From Leifsonia sp052114085 (lineage in GTDB: Bacteria > Actinomycetota > Actinomycetes > Actinomycetales > Microbacteriaceae), in the NCBI RefSeq assembly GCF_052114085.1, contig NZ_JBFREB010000001.1, positions 62,001 to 126,000 of the forward strand: 64,000 nucleotides of DNA. The letters are read 5' to 3'. Both the position numbers and the translations under genes were made by a program. The notes below the pieces were generated by a model. It did no database searches. It was not told the origin of the DNA and was given only the letters and a program-made list of their open reading frames with translations. Positions 7,772-15,851 of this stretch are shown here, in pieces; position 1 is the stretch's first letter; the number at the start of each line of letters is the position of its first letter.

Positions 7772-8902
7772 ATGACCGCACCATCCATCCGTTCCCGCGT
7801 CATCGTCATCGGAGGGGGCGTCCTCGGCGTCTCCACCGCGACGCACCTGGTCCGCTCCGGCGCAGAAGTGACCCTCATCACCGAAGGCGAGCTCGCCAGC
7901 GGTGCGAGCGGACGCTCGCTCTCGTGGCTCAACACTGCGGGCCTGCGCTCGCCGGAGTACCACGCGCTCCGGCAGCTGGGCATCGACCGCTACCGCACGC
8001 TCGCGGCCCGCGAAGACGTATCGGCCTTCCTCCGTTTCGACGGCGGTCTCACCTGGGCGCCCGAGGGTGAGTCGTTCGCGCCAGTCCTCGAACACGAGCG
8101 GTCCATCGGCTACGACGCCCAGTGGGTCACCGCTGACGACGTCGCCGAGGTCACCCCGGGTGTCGACCCGGCGGCGCTCGCCGCAGAGGGCGGCATCTTC
8201 AACCCCGGCGAAGGATGGGTCGACCTTCCGTCGCTCATCGCCCACCTCGCTGAGGAGTTCACGGCGCGCGGCGGCGCGCTGATCACCGGAGCCGGGCACG
8301 TCGAGGTCGTGGTCGAGGATGGCAGAGCCGTCGGTGCCGTCACCCCGGAGGGGCGCCGCTTCGACGCGGACGCCGTGTTACTCGCGACCGGTCCTGGCGT
8401 CCCGGCGCAGGTCGCCGAGCACGGCATCGCGATCGAGGACGGCAGCCCGACAGCCCTCCTGGTCTGGACGAAGCCCGTCGCGACGGAGCTGAGGGCCGTG
8501 CTGAACACGCCGAATGTCGCCGTCCGGCCGACCCCGTCGGGCGCGCTCGCGCTCGACTCGGCCTGGTCGGAGGAGGCCCTCGTCGTCGCCGACGACGGCA
8601 CGGTCACGGTTCCGGACGGCATCGTCGACCGGCTGCTGGAGGAGGCGTCCCGCGTCCTCGCCGGCCACCCGAGCCTCGAGCTGGACGGCTTCGGGATCGG
8701 CGGAAAGCCCATCCCGGGCGACGGCGAACCGGTGCTCGGCGAGCTGGAGCAGGTCTCCGGCTACTTCGTCGCCTTCACGCACAGCGGCGCCACGCTGGGT
8801 CTGATCGCGGGCGAGTTGCTCGCGCGCGAGATCCTCACCGGCGACACGTCGCCGCTCCTCGACACGTTCCGCCCCGCGCGCTTCTCAGCCGCGTTGGTGT
8901 GA
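7772..8902 (+). CDS. DAO-family FAD-dependent oxidoreductase
   Basis: The protein is 376 aa. The N-terminal dinucleotide-binding motif is VIVIGGGVLGVSTATHL, followed by the DAO-family acidic/Ser segment ASGASGRSLSWLNTAG. The C-terminus carries FGIGGKPIPGDGEPVLGEL and THSGATLGLIAG, the usual flavin-contact region. Members oxidise the C-N bond of D-amino acids, sarcosine, opines or fructosyl amino acids. The ATG at 7772 is chosen; a GTG at 7763 overlapping the previous stop is an alternative. Last gene of the operon, followed by a strong hairpin. Confidence 0.9.
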   Translation: MTAPSIRSRVIVIGGGVLGVSTATHLVRSGAEVTLITEGELASGASGRSLSWLNTAGLRSPEYHALRQLGIDRYRTLAAREDVSAFLRFDGGLTWAPEGESFAPVLEHERSIGYDAQWVTADDVAEVTPGVDPAALAAEGGIFNPGEGWVDLPSLIAHLAEEFTARGGALITGAGHVEVVVEDGRAVGAVTPEGRRFDADAVLLATGPGVPAQVAEHGIAIEDGSPTALLVWTKPVATELRAVLNTPNVAVRPTPSGALALDSAWSEEALVVADDGTVTVPDGIVDRLLEEASRVLAGHPSLELDGFGIGGKPIPGDGEPVLGELEQVSGYFVAFTHSGATLGLIAGELLAREILTGDTSPLLDTFRPARFSAALV

Positions 8903-8946
8903 ACGGTGCGGAGGGGGCAGGTGGGATGGCCTCCTCCGCCGGCCGG

Positions 8947-8974
8947 CCCGGCCGCCTCGAGTGAGGCGGCCGGG
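8947..8974 (+). terminator. Terminator-like hairpin after the LacI-controlled operon
   Basis: A perfect 12-bp GC stem (CCCGGCCGCCTC / GAGGCGGCCGGG) with a GAGT loop lies 45 bp after the oxidase stop. There is only a short TT after it, so Rho-independent strength is uncertain. Confidence 0.65.
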
Positions 8975-9012
8975 TTCAACAGGGACGGTGTCATGAACGA
9001 GAACCCCGACTA

Positions 9013-9585
9013 CTACGACTGGAGCTCCATTTCGTCGCGTACTTTCTGGGCGAAGGCGGGCGCTCCACTGCGCGAAAGCCGGTCCAGCAGCTGCGCGGGT
9101 TCGACGGGTGGACGCTTCATGGCGGCCACCTGCTCGTGGATGATTCGACAGGCGGCCCTGGGTGAAAGGTCGAATTGATCGAGCAGGAATTCGTCGAGTC
9201 GGACAGCTTTGAGCCCGAGCGGGACGAGGACGTCGTCTGGGAAGTCTTTCGCATTTTCTGTCACGATCACGTCGGCCCTGCCAACAAGTGCGGCTGCTAC
9301 GACATGGGTGTCGTCCGGATCGGGGAGCTTGATACCCGCAGTCAGTGTTTCCCAGCCCGTGACGAGGGCATCGTCGAAGGCTTCGTTCATCGATCTGAAG
9401 CGGCTAAGGAAGCGGTTCGGATCGACCTCCGAATGGATCCTCTCCAGCGCACGCTGAGCTTCGTCGAGGACCTTCTGCGACCACAGGGGTCGGAACGCGC
9501 CCTGGTCCGCCATGCGGAGCATCGTGTCGCAAGGTGCGACTGGCACCAGGACGCATGCGTCTAAGAACGCGGCGAAAAGCGCCAA
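9013..9585 (-). CDS. PIN-domain toxin (VapC50-like)
   Basis: The protein is 190 aa. The PIN nuclease fold begins at residue 1, with the first catalytic aspartate in FLDACVLVP. Further acidic residues are in LPDPDDTHVVAAAL and VTENAKDFPDDVL. PIN toxins are Mg-dependent RNases. The start is a TTG at 9585, only 2 nt after the antitoxin stop, with GGAAG in the antitoxin's last codons serving as ribosome-binding site. The rare start may hold toxin output below antitoxin output. The gene pair and domain types match mycobacterial VapBC50. Confidence 0.88.
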   Translation of the reverse strand: MALFAAFLDACVLVPVAPCDTMLRMADQGAFRPLWSQKVLDEAQRALERIHSEVDPNRFLSRFRSMNEAFDDALVTGWETLTAGIKLPDPDDTHVVAAALVGRADVIVTENAKDFPDDVLVPLGLKAVRLDEFLLDQFDLSPRAACRIIHEQVAAMKRPPVEPAQLLDRLSRSGAPAFAQKVRDEMELQS

Positions 9586-9587
9586 TG

Positions 9588-10091
9588 CTACGACTTCCGA
9601 GCTTCGGCCAAAGCAGCCTGATAGGTATCGGCATCGCCATCGTATAGACCGTCCTCATCCGCCTGACGAGTCAGCTCATCGAGCCGGGCGCGTCGATCGG
9701 CACGCTTACGCTCCCGGTACGCGAGCACGTCATTCAGCCGCAGCCGACGGTGCCGCGAGTCACCCAATCGATCGAACGGTAGTTCGTTCTCATCGAGGAG
9801 GCGGACGAGCGTGCTACGGCTCACACCGAGCAGGGTGGCTGCCTGCTGCGTCGTCAACTGTCGATCGATGGGTTCGACACTCACTGACTCGCCGTGCCGC
9901 ATTGCCGCCACCACCTCGCGGAGCACTTCGTATGCCTCCAACGGCAGAGCGATCTGCTCGCCGTCCGGGCCTACCAATACTGCGGGGGAGGTGTGGTGTT
10001 CCAGGAACTGCGCGAGATCTAGTAGCTCGCGAAGGTCCTGCGGGGGGTCGACGACAACGGGGTGCTTCGTCCGAGCGACGGTGACGGTCAT
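9588..10091 (-). CDS. Excisionase-like HTH antitoxin
   Basis: The protein is 167 aa from the ATG at 10091; an upstream ATG at 10136 would add 15 residues. The N-terminal part (1-75) is a probable dimerisation region. Residues about 75-125 hold a MerR/excisionase helix-turn-helix, LTTQQAATLLGVSRSTLVRL, followed by RHRRLRLNDVLAY. The Asp/Glu-rich C-terminal tail probably wraps the PIN toxin. It is the first gene of the pair and likely autoregulates through repeats at its start. It is not part of a prophage, since no integrase is nearby. Confidence 0.87.
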   Translation of the reverse strand: MTVTVARTKHPVVVDPPQDLRELLDLAQFLEHHTSPAVLVGPDGEQIALPLEAYEVLREVVAAMRHGESVSVEPIDRQLTTQQAATLLGVSRSTLVRLLDENELPFDRLGDSRHRRLRLNDVLAYRERKRADRRARLDELTRQADEDGLYDGDADTYQAALAEARKS

Positions 10092-10102
10092 GAACCCATT
10101 AT

Positions 10103-10119
10103 CGCTCAAAACGCTCAAA
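10103..10119. promoter_or_regulatory. Tandem CGCTCAAA repeats at antitoxin start
   Basis: CGCTCAAA occurs twice with a 9-nt period, at 10103-10110 and 10112-10119, just upstream of the chosen antitoxin start. It is a plausible autoregulatory binding site for the HTH antitoxin. Confidence 0.4.
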
Positions 10120-10219
10120 GCGTCCATATCGCCCATAGTTGATTGTGTCGCCCTAGGCCCACACTCTTCCGTCGTCGGGCCCGGCCCGCCTCGGTTCCCG
10201 CGTCTCCTATGCTCGGAGC

Positions 10220-10852
10220 GTGGATGAGATCGAGGCGGCCGGGTTTCTGTTCGACATGGACGGCACGCTGGTCGACTCCACGGCGGTCGTCGAGTCCGTG
10301 TGGACAGAGTTCTGCCTGCGCAACGACCTCGACCCGGTCGCCCTCCTCGCGTATGCGCACGGCCGCCAGGCGGTCGACACCGTCGCCCACTTCCTCCCCG
10401 CTCTCGGTGAGACGGAGCGTGCAGCGCTGGTGGCCGAGCTGGTCGCCCAGGAGCTGACGCGGACGGACGGCATCGTCGAGATCCCCGGTGCCCGGATGCT
10501 GGTCCAGCGCCTGCTGACGGACAGGGCTCCTGTCGCTGTCGTGACGAGCGCTCCGCGAGACCTGGCCGTCGTCCGGATGCGCGCTGCAGGCGTCCCTGTG
10601 CCGGACGTGCTGATCGCGGCGGAGGACGTGCAGCGCGGCAAGCCCGACCCGCAGGGCTACCGCCTCGCTGCCGAGCACCTCGGTGTGCCGATCGCCGACA
10701 GCGTCGTGTTCGAGGATGCGGAGGCCGGTCTCGTTGCGGCCGTCGCCTCCGGCGCGCGGGTCGTCGTTGTCGGCGCCCACGAGTCCGCGACCACGGCCGA
10801 CCTGCCGCGCCTGCGCGACTACCGCGCTTTCACGGCGACCCTCACCACCTGA
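10220..10852 (+). CDS. HAD-superfamily phosphatase (sugar-phosphatase type)
   Basis: The protein is 210 aa. It has a helical cap (subclass IA) and all four HAD motifs: FDMDGTLVDS (nucleophile Asp), VVTSAPR, GKPDP (Lys) and VVFEDAEAG. The length and cap match small sugar-phosphate phosphatases of the phosphoglucomutase/2-deoxyglucose-6-phosphatase type. It starts at a GTG and stands alone, 64 bp before the hydrolase gene, and may be co-transcribed with it. Confidence 0.92.
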   Translation: MDEIEAAGFLFDMDGTLVDSTAVVESVWTEFCLRNDLDPVALLAYAHGRQAVDTVAHFLPALGETERAALVAELVAQELTRTDGIVEIPGARMLVQRLLTDRAPVAVVTSAPRDLAVVRMRAAGVPVPDVLIAAEDVQRGKPDPQGYRLAAEHLGVPIADSVVFEDAEAGLVAAVASGARVVVVGAHESATTADLPRLRDYRAFTATLTT

Positions 10853-10916
10853 GCGCGGCCCTCCCGCCGCCGAAGTGCATTGCACCGGGGGCCGCAAGCG
10901 GAGGAGGATCGGGATC

Positions 10917-11798
10917 ATGGGCACCACGAGCGCCCCACGGCGACTCCCGAGACGCCCGGCATCGAGCCTGGCGGAGCGATGGACCACGGTCGACGGCGTC
11001 GATGTCTTCTACCGGGAGTCCCCGAATCCCCCTGATGCGCCCGCCATGATGCACGTCCACGGGTTCGGGCTCTCGGGACGCTACCTGCTGCCGACCGCCG
11101 AACGCCTCGCCGATGACTTCCACACCCTCGTGCCCGACCTGCCGGGATTCGGCCGCAGCGGGAAGTCCCCGACCGGGCTCCACATCCCCGACCTCGCGCA
11201 CGCCGCCGCGCGCTTCCTCGACGACCGTGGCATCGACAGGGTCACTCTGGTCGGCAACTCGATGGGATGCCCGGTCATCCTGGAGTTCGCCCACCACTAC
11301 CCGGAGCGCCTCGAGCGGGCGATCCTCGTGTCGCCGGCCGGCGGGATCTACAACCAGCCGCTCCGCCGGGCGGTCGGGCAGCTGACGCGCGACGGTGGGC
11401 GTGAGCCGGCGCGGATGGTACGCGTCGCGACGCCCGACTACCTGCGGTTCGGGGTGCCCAGCACCATGAAGATGTTCCGGGCGCTGACCCAGTATCCGTC
11501 CCTGGACCGACTGCTCGAACTGAGCGTCCCCACCCTGGTTGTGCTGGGCGACCGCGACCCCCTGATGCCTCACCACGAGAGGGTGCGGGAGGTCGCCGCC
11601 GAAACGGACAACCACGTTCTGCTGGTGCGAATCGAAGGCGCGGCGCACGCGATCAACTTCAGCCATCCGGGCGAACTGGCCCACCTCATCCGGCTATTCA
11701 TGGCAGATGAGCCGATCACTGACGACCCGGACTCTCCGGGCCACGCGCAGTTGTGGGAGATCCACCGCGGGAGCCACCTGCCACCGCCTACGTCGTAG
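10917..11798 (+). CDS. Alpha/beta hydrolase
   Basis: The protein is 293 aa; the ATG at 10917 has GGAGGA nine bases upstream. The oxyanion region is VHGFGLSGRYL, the nucleophile elbow is LVGNSMGC, the acid is in VLGDRDPLMP, and the histidine is in GAAHAINFSHP. Overall it resembles epoxide hydrolases and meta-cleavage-product hydrolases. The substrate is unknown. A Pro-rich C-terminal tail follows the catalytic domain. Confidence 0.9.
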   Translation: MGTTSAPRRLPRRPASSLAERWTTVDGVDVFYRESPNPPDAPAMMHVHGFGLSGRYLLPTAERLADDFHTLVPDLPGFGRSGKSPTGLHIPDLAHAAARFLDDRGIDRVTLVGNSMGCPVILEFAHHYPERLERAILVSPAGGIYNQPLRRAVGQLTRDGGREPARMVRVATPDYLRFGVPSTMKMFRALTQYPSLDRLLELSVPTLVVLGDRDPLMPHHERVREVAAETDNHVLLVRIEGAAHAINFSHPGELAHLIRLFMADEPITDDPDSPGHAQLWEIHRGSHLPPPTS

Positions 11799-11823
11799 GG
11801 CCGCCGCGTCGTAGGCCTTCCGG

Positions 11824-12270
11824 CTAGCGGCTGGTGAGTCCGCTGCCCTGGCCGCAGATCGTCCGCCGTACCCACGCGTCGGTGTCGGACGGTGCCAGCT
11901 CGCCGGAACGGACGAGCCGGACGAAATCGAGCGCGTGATCGGTGAGCTGTCCGTCCGCCGACTCGGGCGCATCCCGGCCGACGTGGATGGACAGCCAGCG
12001 CGTCGTGTGTGCCCCGAGCCGTGCGGCCACGGCGACGATCCCGGCGAAGTGTCGCGCCTGTCCTTCCGTGCCGTCGTCCACGTTCCGGCGGAAACCCCGG
12101 CCGCGGATGCGGTTGGAGCCCCCTCGCCCGGCATCCATCGGCCAGAACAGGCCGCGGCGGACGCCCGCCGCCTCATGGCCGAGCCGGCGGAGGAACTCAC
12201 GCGGAGACGGAGTGCGTGAGGCGACCCGGGCGCACGCTTCCGCGAGCTGCTCGCAGCCGTCCGTGCTCAT
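11824..12270 (-). CDS. Hypothetical protein downstream of the GH6 cellulase
   Basis: I do not recognise this 148-aa protein. It has no signal peptide or membrane helix. It carries an HFAGIVAVAARLG helix and a C-terminal LTDHALDFVRLVRSGELAP segment. It starts at an ATG 13 nt after the cellulase stop on the same strand, so it is probably translated from the same transcript. Confidence 0.75.
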   Translation of the reverse strand: MSTDGCEQLAEACARVASRTPSPREFLRRLGHEAAGVRRGLFWPMDAGRGGSNRIRGRGFRRNVDDGTEGQARHFAGIVAVAARLGAHTTRWLSIHVGRDAPESADGQLTDHALDFVRLVRSGELAPSDTDAWVRRTICGQGSGLTSR

Positions 12271-12283
12271 CCCTTGCGACCGC

Positions 12284-13306
12284 TCATCCCTTGCCGCCGC
12301 TCAGGAGGGCCTCGGCGCCGGACTGCCACCACACACCGGCCGCCGGTCCGCCGTTGCAGCTGCCGTCGCTGACCCCCGGATGCTTCACCCAGAGGAGGGC
12401 GTCCAGCCTGCCGCCGTCGCCCTCTGTCACTTTCGGGTCGTCGCCGAGCTTGGCCCCGGGAGGGTTGCACCACGTGCCGGTCCAGCCGTTGCCGTTGCGC
12501 GAAACGTCGATGACGAAGTGCTTCCAGCCGACTTTCGACGACACCTTGCCGGCGTAGTCGCGCTCGCGCTGGGTGGTGTCGAAGTTGGAGACGTTCGTGA
12601 AGAAGCCGTGCGCGTCCTGCACCCCGGCGCGCTTGAGCCACGACGCCTGGTCGGCGGCGGACAGCCAGCGCGCGTTGCCGCCGTCGAGGTAGGTGGCGAC
12701 GCCCGCCGACTCGAGGATGCCCACCGACGATTTCAGCAGCGGCAGCCGGACCTCGGCCGACCCGTCGCATTTCGGGTCGGCCAGCATGGCGAGCGAATCC
12801 GGCTCCAGCAGCACGACCGCATCGCTGCCCCGAAGGGTGGAGGCGATCGTCCGGATCCACGGCAGGTACTGGTCGGCCGCGAGCCCGCCCTTCGAATATC
12901 CGCCGCAGTCGCGGTTCGGGATGGCGTAGGCGACGAACACGGGTGTCGCCTGCTGCGAGCGTGCATCGGCGACATCGTTGCGCAGTTCCGTCACCAGGCG
13001 GTCGCCCTGGAACCATTCGCCGAGCCAGACGGCGGTCGGTACGTCGGCGATGCGTCCGACGATCAGGGAGGACGCCGTGTCTCCCTGCTGCTCCAGCCGC
13101 TTCTCGGCGGCGGCGGCCTCCGTGTTCGGGTCGAGGTAGAGGCGTGTGGATGCGAACGCGCGGGAGGCGTCCGCGGTCGCTGTCGGCGTCGGTGCGGCGG
13201 ACGGTCCGGCCGTTCCGCTGCCGTGGCGCGCAAGTCCCAGAGCGACGCCGGCGACCACGATCACCAGGGCGACAGCGAGCGCCGCGATGACGACCGGCTT
13301 TCGCAT
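12284..13306 (-). CDS. Glycoside hydrolase family 6 cellulase (endoglucanase-type)
   Basis: The protein is 340 aa. The ATG at 13306 is chosen because AAAGGGGA lies just upstream and it begins a signal peptide/anchor (RKPVVIAALAVALVIVVAG). A Pro/Thr/Ala linker leads to the catalytic domain. GH6 signatures are VAYAIPNRDCGGYSKGG, with the proton-donor-region Asp, and VVLLEPDSLAML. NVSNF and VIDVSRNGNGW belong to the active-site cleft. There is no carbohydrate-binding module, so the enzyme is likely a surface-tethered or secreted single-domain beta-1,4-glucanase. Confidence 0.93.
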   Translation of the reverse strand: MRKPVVIAALAVALVIVVAGVALGLARHGSGTAGPSAAPTPTATADASRAFASTRLYLDPNTEAAAAEKRLEQQGDTASSLIVGRIADVPTAVWLGEWFQGDRLVTELRNDVADARSQQATPVFVAYAIPNRDCGGYSKGGLAADQYLPWIRTIASTLRGSDAVVLLEPDSLAMLADPKCDGSAEVRLPLLKSSVGILESAGVATYLDGGNARWLSAADQASWLKRAGVQDAHGFFTNVSNFDTTQRERDYAGKVSSKVGWKHFVIDVSRNGNGWTGTWCNPPGAKLGDDPKVTEGDGGRLDALLWVKHPGVSDGSCNGGPAAGVWWQSGAEALLSGGKG

Positions 13307-13533
13307 CCGTTCCCCTTTCGGACTGCCTCGGAAAGCACACCCTAACAGCGTCGGGTGCACCGCATCCGTGTCGCCCGGATTGGGGTACAAACTCATGTCC
13401 TCTAAACGACCCACAGAACGGTCTTTCTGGCTATGCTCACGGATGTCACACACCCGAGTTACTGCCTGTAGCCCCGCGAAGCCGGACCCGAAACCCGGCC
13501 CGCGGTAGACCCGAACGCTGCAAAGGACGTATC

Positions 13534-14004
13534 GTGAACGCCACTTCGTTCAACCATGCCCACGACCAGGCCCAACTGCTCGCCCGCCGCCACGAGCGCG
13601 ACCTGCACTGGGCGAAGGAACGCCGCCGCCAGCAGGAGCGCGAGACCGCCGAGGCGCGCGCCCTTCTCGCCGAGAGCCCGCTGCGCCTGGCCCGGTCGAC
13701 GTTCTGGACCGCCGGTGCCCTGCTCGTCGCGGCCACGGGCGCCTGGGGTCTGGCCTCGGCGGTGCTCTCGCCGTCGCTCGCTCTGATCGTCGACGCCGCG
13801 GGAGTGGCCTTCGCTCTCACCGTGCTCATCGGTGCCGCCGTCTCTCTCGGCCGGTTGCAGGCGCGCCGCGCTGCCGCCCGCGCCCTGTTGCACGCGCGGG
13901 AGGCGCGACTCTCGCACACGCAGTTCCACATCCACGAGAGTGTCCACTCGTTCATCGGCGCCCGGGTGGATGTGGTCAACACTCGCGAGGCCGTCCCGGC
14001 CTGA
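13534..14004 (+). CDS. Two-helix membrane protein, hypothetical
   Basis: The protein is 156 aa, starting at GTG 13534 with AAAGGA upstream. Residues 1-50 are charged and coiled-coil-like (QLLARRHERDLHWAKERRRQ). Two adjacent hydrophobic helices at about 55-75 and 80-105 are followed by an Arg-rich helix. I know of no assigned function. It stands alone between the divergent cellulase and the IclR gene. Confidence 0.75.
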   Translation: MNATSFNHAHDQAQLLARRHERDLHWAKERRRQQERETAEARALLAESPLRLARSTFWTAGALLVAATGAWGLASAVLSPSLALIVDAAGVAFALTVLIGAAVSLGRLQARRAAARALLHAREARLSHTQFHIHESVHSFIGARVDVVNTREAVPA

Positions 14005-14089
14005 CGCTGCCCTGGATTCCTCCGCGACCGGCGGGCGTGGCGCATCCTGTTCCGCTCCACCGACCGCGTCGACGGGCGCTGACTGTTTC

Positions 14090-14103
14090 TATAATCGAAC
14101 GCA
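14090..14103 (+). promoter_or_regulatory. TATAAT -10 placed for a leaderless transcript
   Basis: A consensus TATAAT occupies 14090-14095. The next ATG is 7 nt downstream, exactly where transcription should begin, and there is no Shine-Dalgarno sequence. A leaderless IclR mRNA is therefore likely. Confidence 0.6.
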
Positions 14104-14822
14104 TGGCCTCGATCGACGATGGCGCCCCGACTCCGGCGCCCGCGCTGCAGACGCTGTCCCGCGGCATCCGGATGCTCGAACTGCTGGCCGACGCGGGGGA
14201 GCCGCTGACGATCCCCGCGATCGCCTCCCGGCTGGGCCTGCACCGCTCGATCGCCTACCGCATCCTGCGCACCCTGGAGGATCACGGACTGGTGGTGCGG
14301 GACGCCGCCGGCGCAGTCGAGTTGGGCCCGCGCATGGCGACCCTCGCTCGCGCGGTGTCGCGCGACCTGCAGTCGGCCGCGCTGCCTCAGCTCACCGCGG
14401 TGGCGAACGAGCTGACCATGACCGCCTTCCTCGCCGTACTCGACCGGCACGACGTCGTGACGCTGGTGACCGTGGAGCCGGCGCACGCCCACGCAACCGT
14501 GGCGCAGCGCCCGGGAACCCGGCACCCGCTCGCGTCGGGCGCGCCCGGGATCGCCATCCAGTCGGTGCTGACGGATGCGCAGTGGCGCACGCTGCCCGGC
14601 GAACATGCGCGAGACGAGGCCGAACTCGCCCGCGACCGCGGTTACGCGACCAGCCATGACGAGGTGATCGCGGGCCTCGCCTCCATCGCGGTCCCGGTGC
14701 GGGCGCCGGGGCAGCCGGTCGCCGCGCTGGCCGTCGTCTATGTCACCAACGACGTGGACGCGGCGGCCATCGGAGCGCGGCTGCGCGAGGCCGCCGCCGC
14801 GATCGAGTCGGACCTGCGCTGA
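14103..14822 (+). CDS. IclR-family transcriptional regulator
   Basis: The protein is 239 aa. The N-terminal winged helix-turn-helix (TLSRGIRMLELLADAGEPLT, then IPAIASRLGLHRSIAYRILR) is followed by the IclR effector domain with AQRPGTRHPLASGAPGIAI. IclR members often control aromatic catabolism. It lies near the 3-hydroxybenzoate monooxygenase gene and is its most likely regulator, possibly acting at the palindrome at 17784-17806. Confidence 0.92.
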   Translation: MASIDDGAPTPAPALQTLSRGIRMLELLADAGEPLTIPAIASRLGLHRSIAYRILRTLEDHGLVVRDAAGAVELGPRMATLARAVSRDLQSAALPQLTAVANELTMTAFLAVLDRHDVVTLVTVEPAHAHATVAQRPGTRHPLASGAPGIAIQSVLTDAQWRTLPGEHARDEAELARDRGYATSHDEVIAGLASIAVPVRAPGQPVAALAVVYVTNDVDAAAIGARLREAAAAIESDLR

Positions 14823-14834
14823 GACGTCGCCGCG

Positions 14835-15758
14835 TCAGCCGGCGTCGAGGCCCCCGAGGGCGACGAAATCGCGGTGCAGAGCAGTCTGCGCGAGCGCCGA
14901 GAGCAGGGTGAAGCCGCGCAGCGCATCCCAGCCGCCCGTCCAGGTCAGGGTGCGCGCGACATCCCACACCGTGCCTTCGGGATGCGCGGCGACCTCTCGC
15001 GCTCGCCCCAGGTGATGCTCTGCCAGCGCCGCGGTGCGCTCCGCGAGGCCGGTGAACGGCTCCTCGTGACCGGGGAGAGCCCGGCTGTCGAGCGCGCCGA
15101 TGCGCCGGAGGCCGACGAGATAGTCGGCGATCGGGTTCGAGGGGGTCGGGCCACCCAGACCGAGCCCGGAGTTGATCGTCGGGAGCACGTGGTCTCCGGT
15201 GAAGACGAGGTCCGCCTCCTCGTCGTGGAGGCAGAGATGGCCCGGGGTGTGCCCGGGCGTCCACAGGACGCGGATCCGCCGTCCTGGCACGTCGAGGAGG
15301 TCGCCGTCGGCCAGCAGGACATCCGGCGTCGGGAGGGCGGCAGAGCTAGGCGCAGAGGAGGCGGCGGCGAGCTCGGGCCGCCGCTCCGCGGGCACGCCCC
15401 AGGCCGCGAAGTCGGGCGACGGCAGGCCCCGGACGATCGCGGCGGCGGCTGACGCTTCGCGCTCGTGCATCAGCACCGGCGCACCGGTCGCCTCACGCAG
15501 CGCCGCAACCCCTCCGGCGTGGTCGGCGTGTAGGTGCGTCACGACGATTCCGGCGACATCCTCCGGCGAGCGCCCGAGCGCATCCATCGCACGGCTGAGT
15601 GCGCCCGCGGCCTCGACGGTCGGGGAACCCGGGTCGACGACGTGCAGTCGCCCGTTCCCGTCCTCGATCAGGTAGGCGAGGCTGTAGGGCAGCCCACCGC
15701 CGGGCATCGGGATGCGCACCAGGTGCACGCCGTCGGCGATCGTCACGAAAGCGGTCAC
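14835..15758 (-). CDS. MBL-fold metallo-hydrolase
   Basis: The protein is 307 aa. The metal-binding motif is VVTHLHADHAGG, with the second ligands in LWTPGHTPGH, FTGDHVLP and LPGHEEPF. This layout is typical of glyoxalase II-like thioesterase or lactonase enzymes. It is convergent with the IclR gene and downstream of mobA on the same strand. A hairpin after mobA suggests it is at least partly transcribed on its own. Confidence 0.9.
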   Translation of the reverse strand: MTAFVTIADGVHLVRIPMPGGGLPYSLAYLIEDGNGRLHVVDPGSPTVEAAGALSRAMDALGRSPEDVAGIVVTHLHADHAGGVAALREATGAPVLMHEREASAAAAIVRGLPSPDFAAWGVPAERRPELAAASSAPSSAALPTPDVLLADGDLLDVPGRRIRVLWTPGHTPGHLCLHDEEADLVFTGDHVLPTINSGLGLGGPTPSNPIADYLVGLRRIGALDSRALPGHEEPFTGLAERTAALAEHHLGRAREVAAHPEGTVWDVARTLTWTGGWDALRGFTLLSALAQTALHRDFVALGGLDAG

Positions 15759-15822
15759 GTCGCCAGGCTAACGTCGGAGATTCGGCTGCGAGGCGTTCGA
15801 AACTCCTGCGAGTCTGCCAATC

Positions 15823-15850
15823 GAAGGAGATTCGACGCCCGATCTCCTTC
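15823..15850 (-). terminator. Hairpin directly after mobA
   Basis: Perfect 9-bp arms GAAGGAGAT / ATCTCCTTC with a 10-nt loop lie 1 nt past the mobA stop. There is no U-run, so it may be a weak terminator or mRNA 3' stabiliser. Confidence 0.55.
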
Positions 15851-15851
15851 C

